DNA of 16,779 nucleotides. Source: Chrysochromulina tobinii. Its lineage: Eukaryota; Haptophyta; Prymnesiales; Chrysochromulinaceae. Positions 14,222 to 16,779 of this stretch are shown one piece after another. The position numbers and the translations under genes were made by a program. The first letter of the stretch is position 1. Every line of letters starts with the position of its first letter. The notes beneath the pieces were generated by a model that searched no databases, was not told the origin of the DNA, and worked only from the letters and a program-made list of their open reading frames with translations. The stretch covers positions 1 through 16,779 of the forward strand of contig JWZX01002950.1 in NCBI GenBank assembly GCA_001275005.1. The letters are read 5' to 3'.

Positions 14222-15664
14222 ATGGCTCGTGTCTCCAACGAGTGCTCACCAGTCGGGCTCGCTATCGTAGCGCCACCGAAGTCCGGAAGCACCTTTATCG
14301 CTGCGCTGATCAAAGCCTTGGCCTTCGAGGCAGCCACATGCCGCATAGCATCCACGCAGTTCCGATGCTCGACAACTGTGATGGTCGGGTGCCCCACTGA
14401 TGGTGCGCGCTGCCATCGCCACGGTCGCAACGGCAAAAGTGACCTGCGAATGCTGTGCACATGGGGTTCGCAACCGGACAACAATCGCTCCTTTGCGCTG
14501 CCGGCTGGCTGTTGCGCAGTTGTGCGCCCGTCGGCTACGAGTGACTTGCTCGACGCGCCAGCTGGTGATGGCAGCATGCCGATCGAACAGTTTCCCCACA
14601 AGCGCAACTGTCAAGCCCACTCAGTCGATCACTGGCTGGCAGAGCAGCCACGCGCCTGGGCATGGGGGTCGCCTCGCGCGCATCTGCTCGAGCAGCACGG
14701 CTATATCGTCGGCCCCATTCGATCGTTGCCGCCAGCCCCCGAGCAACCCTCCCAAGCCTTGGCGGCGCTCTCCTCGCTCGGCTGGTCTTCCCCGTCCTTA
14801 CCAGGCTCACTACTGCCCCGTCTGAGAACGGTCGTCGTATTGCACGTGCGCCATCCACTCGAGACGCTCGTCTCGCACTACTACTGCGTCTCCTCCGCTC
14901 GTACGTGTCCGCGGCGCCACGCCCTGCGCGCCGCCGCCACCGACCGGGCCACCGACAAGAATCGCACGACAGGCAGGGGCGGATCGGCACCTCTCGACTC
15001 TCCTCCCCACGACCCCGGCCCTCACTCCGGCCCTGGCTCGGCCCTCGACGACTTGGCAAAACCTCAACTCGACGCCTTTTTGCTTGGTGAGCTCAACGGC
15101 CACACACACACGAGCACCAACCGTCTCCTCGGGCGCCTCGAGAGGCTCGCCAGCTGGCTGGAGACGGCGAGGGCGTTGCATGCGCGAGGGCTGCTCGAGT
15201 TTCGGGACTTGGGCCGGTTAGAGGCGCCGCCGAAGGACCTCGTCGACACAGAGCTTCATCACTGGACGCACGAAGTACGGCCCGCCTCGAAGTGTGAAGA
15301 GCGCGAGGATCGTACGGATGTTCGGGGCGCGCGCAGCCCAGATCATGTGCAGCGACCACTCGTGGTGCTCTCGCGTTACGAGGCGATGACCGCCGACTTC
15401 GATGTGTGGTTCAAGGCCCTGCTCGACACGCTGCCGGACGGCATGGTGGCGCGTGCAGCCTCGCGCACCCAGATCCATCGGGCGATGCTCGCGCTCTTCC
15501 GAAAAGACTTTGTGGCCGACGGTCGCCACCGCCACTCTCTTGTGCCCGGTTCCAACCTGGCGCGGCTCCTTCCGGCGTCCCTGCACCGCCTGCAAGGCCA
15601 CGCGCGCCTCGTCTCGTTGGTGGATCGACTTGGGTACGACTTCCAGATGACTGTCAAAGTCTGA
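14222..15664 (+). CDS. PAPS-dependent sulfotransferase
   Basis: The single-exon frame encodes 480 residues. Near the N-terminus LAIVAPPKSGSTFIAALIKAL (13-33) is the P-loop-like 5'-phosphosulfate-binding motif. VVVLHVRHPLETLVSHYY (204-221) matches the 3'-phosphate-binding motif, with Arg210 and Ser218. Later, LVVLSRYEAMTADFDVW followed by a helical segment fits the usual YE-x-L element. The C-terminal SLVDRLGYDF fits the family's end. Such enzymes move sulfate from PAPS to carbohydrates, proteins or small molecules; the acceptor cannot be read here. There is no N-terminal membrane anchor of the Golgi type, so the enzyme is soluble as drawn unless a 5' exon is missing. A low-complexity insert (about 226-275, Arg/Pro/Gly/Asp-rich) separates the two halves. 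ATG 14222 sits shortly before the P-loop, as in soluble members. Confidence 0.82.
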   Translation: MARVSNECSPVGLAIVAPPKSGSTFIAALIKALAFEAATCRIASTQFRCSTTVMVGCPTDGARCHRHGRNGKSDLRMLCTWGSQPDNNRSFALPAGCCAVVRPSATSDLLDAPAGDGSMPIEQFPHKRNCQAHSVDHWLAEQPRAWAWGSPRAHLLEQHGYIVGPIRSLPPAPEQPSQALAALSSLGWSSPSLPGSLLPRLRTVVVLHVRHPLETLVSHYYCVSSARTCPRRHALRAAATDRATDKNRTTGRGGSAPLDSPPHDPGPHSGPGSALDDLAKPQLDAFLLGELNGHTHTSTNRLLGRLERLASWLETARALHARGLLEFRDLGRLEAPPKDLVDTELHHWTHEVRPASKCEEREDRTDVRGARSPDHVQRPLVVLSRYEAMTADFDVWFKALLDTLPDGMVARAASRTQIHRAMLALFRKDFVADGRHRHSLVPGSNLARLLPASLHRLQGHARLVSLVDRLGYDFQMTVKV

Positions 15665-15813
15665 GTCAAAGTGAAAGTCTGACAAGATTGACCCTGTGAC
15701 CGCTGAAAGCCAAGAGGGAATGGGGATTTTCGCTGCCCAAAATGTTCCATCCTCGACCAACATGACGCCCTACGGTAGTACGAAACTGCACCGGAATTGT
15801 GTTTTACCGGTTC
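15665..15813. other. Short intergenic spacer
   Basis: A 149-bp gap between two plus-strand genes. It starts with a small tandem duplication around caaagtctgagtcaaagtga (about 15654-15683) that overlaps the sulfotransferase stop. A promoter or a 5' exon of the next gene may lie here, but none was identified. Confidence 0.45.
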
Positions 15814-16779
15814 ATGTCGTGGACCACGCTGGACGAGCTGCCACGAGCGGCGCCGAAGCTTGTAACATCCGCCTCTGCGCCCGTGCTCAAGCACAGCTTT
15901 AGCGACGCTTCCCGGGCCGCCCGTGTGGCAGCATGGGACGAGCGAGCCGTTCTGGGACCAATCAGCACGTTTGACTCAAAAGGCGGCAAAGCGATGCGGT
16001 ATTGTAAAGGCGTGGCGCAGCGACCAAAGCCGCCGAGTGCCATATGCCCCGTTTCTTGCTACCAAAGCTTTGAGCAGGCCAGCACCCTCGCAAAGTCTGG
16101 CGGTCGTTTCAGCGAGTCGGTGCGATTCGCAAAGGTTGTGCCCGCCGTTTGCCCTGTCGCCTCCTACCAGTCGCAGATTACGACCCTCAGCGCTGCCGGT
16201 GGTGGGCGCATCAGCGACGCGCCACGCCCGTGCGTCGAGCCTTCGAAATCTCAGTGGGCCCGCGGACCTCAGGTGCCGAAGCCAGACCCGCGGCCGTGGA
16301 GGATTCCGGTGCCGGCCTGGCGAGAAGGCTTGAAGAGCTTCAACAGATCGATCGATCCGCCATCGCCGCCGGCCCATCGATCAGCGCCTCCGCCGCCCCG
16401 CCACCAAGCTCCTAAACCCGCTGTGGCAGTCACGGCGGCGGGGACTTCGCAGCAGGAGCTACCACAGCCGCCATCGCCGCCAGAGCAGCTACAGCGGCAA
16501 CAGCAGCAAGCCATGGCGGTGGCGGCGGCCGATGCGGTGGCCGCAAGGGCGGTGGCGGCGGCCGAGGTAGTGCTGGCGGCCCATGCGGTAGCCGAGGAGG
16601 CGGCCGCAAGGGCGGCGACCGCGGCCGAGGCGGCGGCGGCAAGCCCAGAGGATGAGATGTTGCGCGCGTTTGCCGCTGCAGCGGCGGCCCAGGCGGCGGC
16701 CGCGGCCGAGGCGGCGGCCGACAAGGAGGAGCAGCGGCGGCAGCGGCAGCAGGAGCAGCAGCAGCCACCGCCGCCCCAG
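15814..16779 (+). CDS. Partial gene running off the right edge; weak SHIPPO/STPG-like repeats, then Ala/Gln-rich region
   Basis: The frame is open without a stop from 15766 to the window end; the first ATG is at 15814 (MSWTTLDELP), giving at least 322 residues. The first ~140 residues contain degenerate repeats: GPISTFDSKGGKAMRYCK, CPVSCYQSFEQASTLAKSGG then RFSESVRF, and CPVASYQSQITTLSAAGGGR. Their P-x3-[YF] … GG-x-[FI]-S pattern recalls the SHIPPO/ODF3 (STPG) repeats of axoneme- and microtubule-associated proteins, but the PGP core is missing. Next come a Pro-rich stretch with RPWRIPVPAW (about 164-173), PPSPP linkers, and an Ala/Glu/Gln-rich helical region (about 235-315) ending in poly-Gln and poly-Pro at the edge. 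A cytoskeletal or flagellar protein is a guess. Competing frames on the minus strand are Ala/Pro homopolymers and are not preferred. Confidence 0.6.
   Translation, partial: MSWTTLDELPRAAPKLVTSASAPVLKHSFSDASRAARVAAWDERAVLGPISTFDSKGGKAMRYCKGVAQRPKPPSAICPVSCYQSFEQASTLAKSGGRFSESVRFAKVVPAVCPVASYQSQITTLSAAGGGRISDAPRPCVEPSKSQWARGPQVPKPDPRPWRIPVPAWREGLKSFNRSIDPPSPPAHRSAPPPPRHQAPKPAVAVTAAGTSQQELPQPPSPPEQLQRQQQQAMAVAAADAVAARAVAAAEVVLAAHAVAEEAAARAATAAEAAAASPEDEMLRAFAAAAAAQAAAAAEAAADKEEQRRQRQQEQQQPPPPQ

Noticed and set aside
16269-16768. Minus-strand Ala- and Pro-rich frames at the right edge
   Set aside because: They are near-homopolymeric readings of GGC/GCC-rich DNA. The plus-strand frame has a richer, domain-like upstream part and is continuous to the edge.

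Overview
The window looks like nuclear DNA of a GC-rich unicellular eukaryotic alga, most likely a haptophyte (Emiliania / Chrysochromulina / Prymnesium type). This is judged from gene style, not from a marker gene. Points in favour are spliced genes with short GT-AG introns (71-119 nt), proline-rich linkers between extracellular domains, C-type-lectin-like membrane proteins, EF-hand proteins, and a very long array of 'GYTAKELKDA'-type decapeptide repeats. There are no bacterial operons, ribosome-binding sites, tRNAs or rRNAs. Pelagophytes or dinoflagellates are not excluded.

Layout. (1) Left edge, + strand: an uncertain partial ORF (2-510) with a cysteine cluster, a basic patch and a strong splice donor at its end. 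(2) 977-2155, - strand: a type I membrane protein with two C-type-lectin-like domains; its 5' exon is probably missing. (3) 2456-3857, + strand, divergent from (2): a membrane-anchored protein with an SEA-like domain, a proline hinge and two tandem copies of a ~113-residue domain; a 76-nt intron falls inside its transmembrane segment. (4) 3858-4441: intergenic DNA with a diverged ~160-bp tandem duplication. (5) 4442-6232, + strand: a four-EF-hand protein with a Lys/Ser/Pro linker and a coiled-coil tail, in two exons. (6) 6657-11780, - strand, convergent with (5): a single-exon 1707-residue protein with four EF-hands, an XK-related-like (scramblase-like) membrane core, about 60 decapeptide repeats and an SH3-like C-terminus. 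(7) 12470-13937, + strand: a SIRT2-like NAD-dependent deacylase in three exons; its zinc-binding cysteines are almost all missing. (8) 14222-15664, + strand: a PAPS-dependent sulfotransferase. (9) 15814 to the right edge, + strand: an open-ended gene with weak SHIPPO/STPG-like repeats followed by an Ala/Gln-rich region.

The genes do not form an evident pathway. Two adjacent convergent genes encode four-EF-hand proteins, suggesting calcium signalling. Genes 2, 3 and possibly 8 point to cell-surface or extracellular-matrix functions.

The most unusual signals are at the DNA and gene-structure level. Both sirtuin introns end in a copy of the 3' end of the preceding exon: 32/32 bp in one, 17/19 bp in the other. 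This is the pattern expected if introns arise by tandem duplication of an exonic AG|GT site. One of these introns is also filled by an exact 10-bp minisatellite. The four best-supported introns are all phase 0, and three carry short internal repeats. The EF-hand / XKR-like / decapeptide-repeat protein is the most striking protein architecture.
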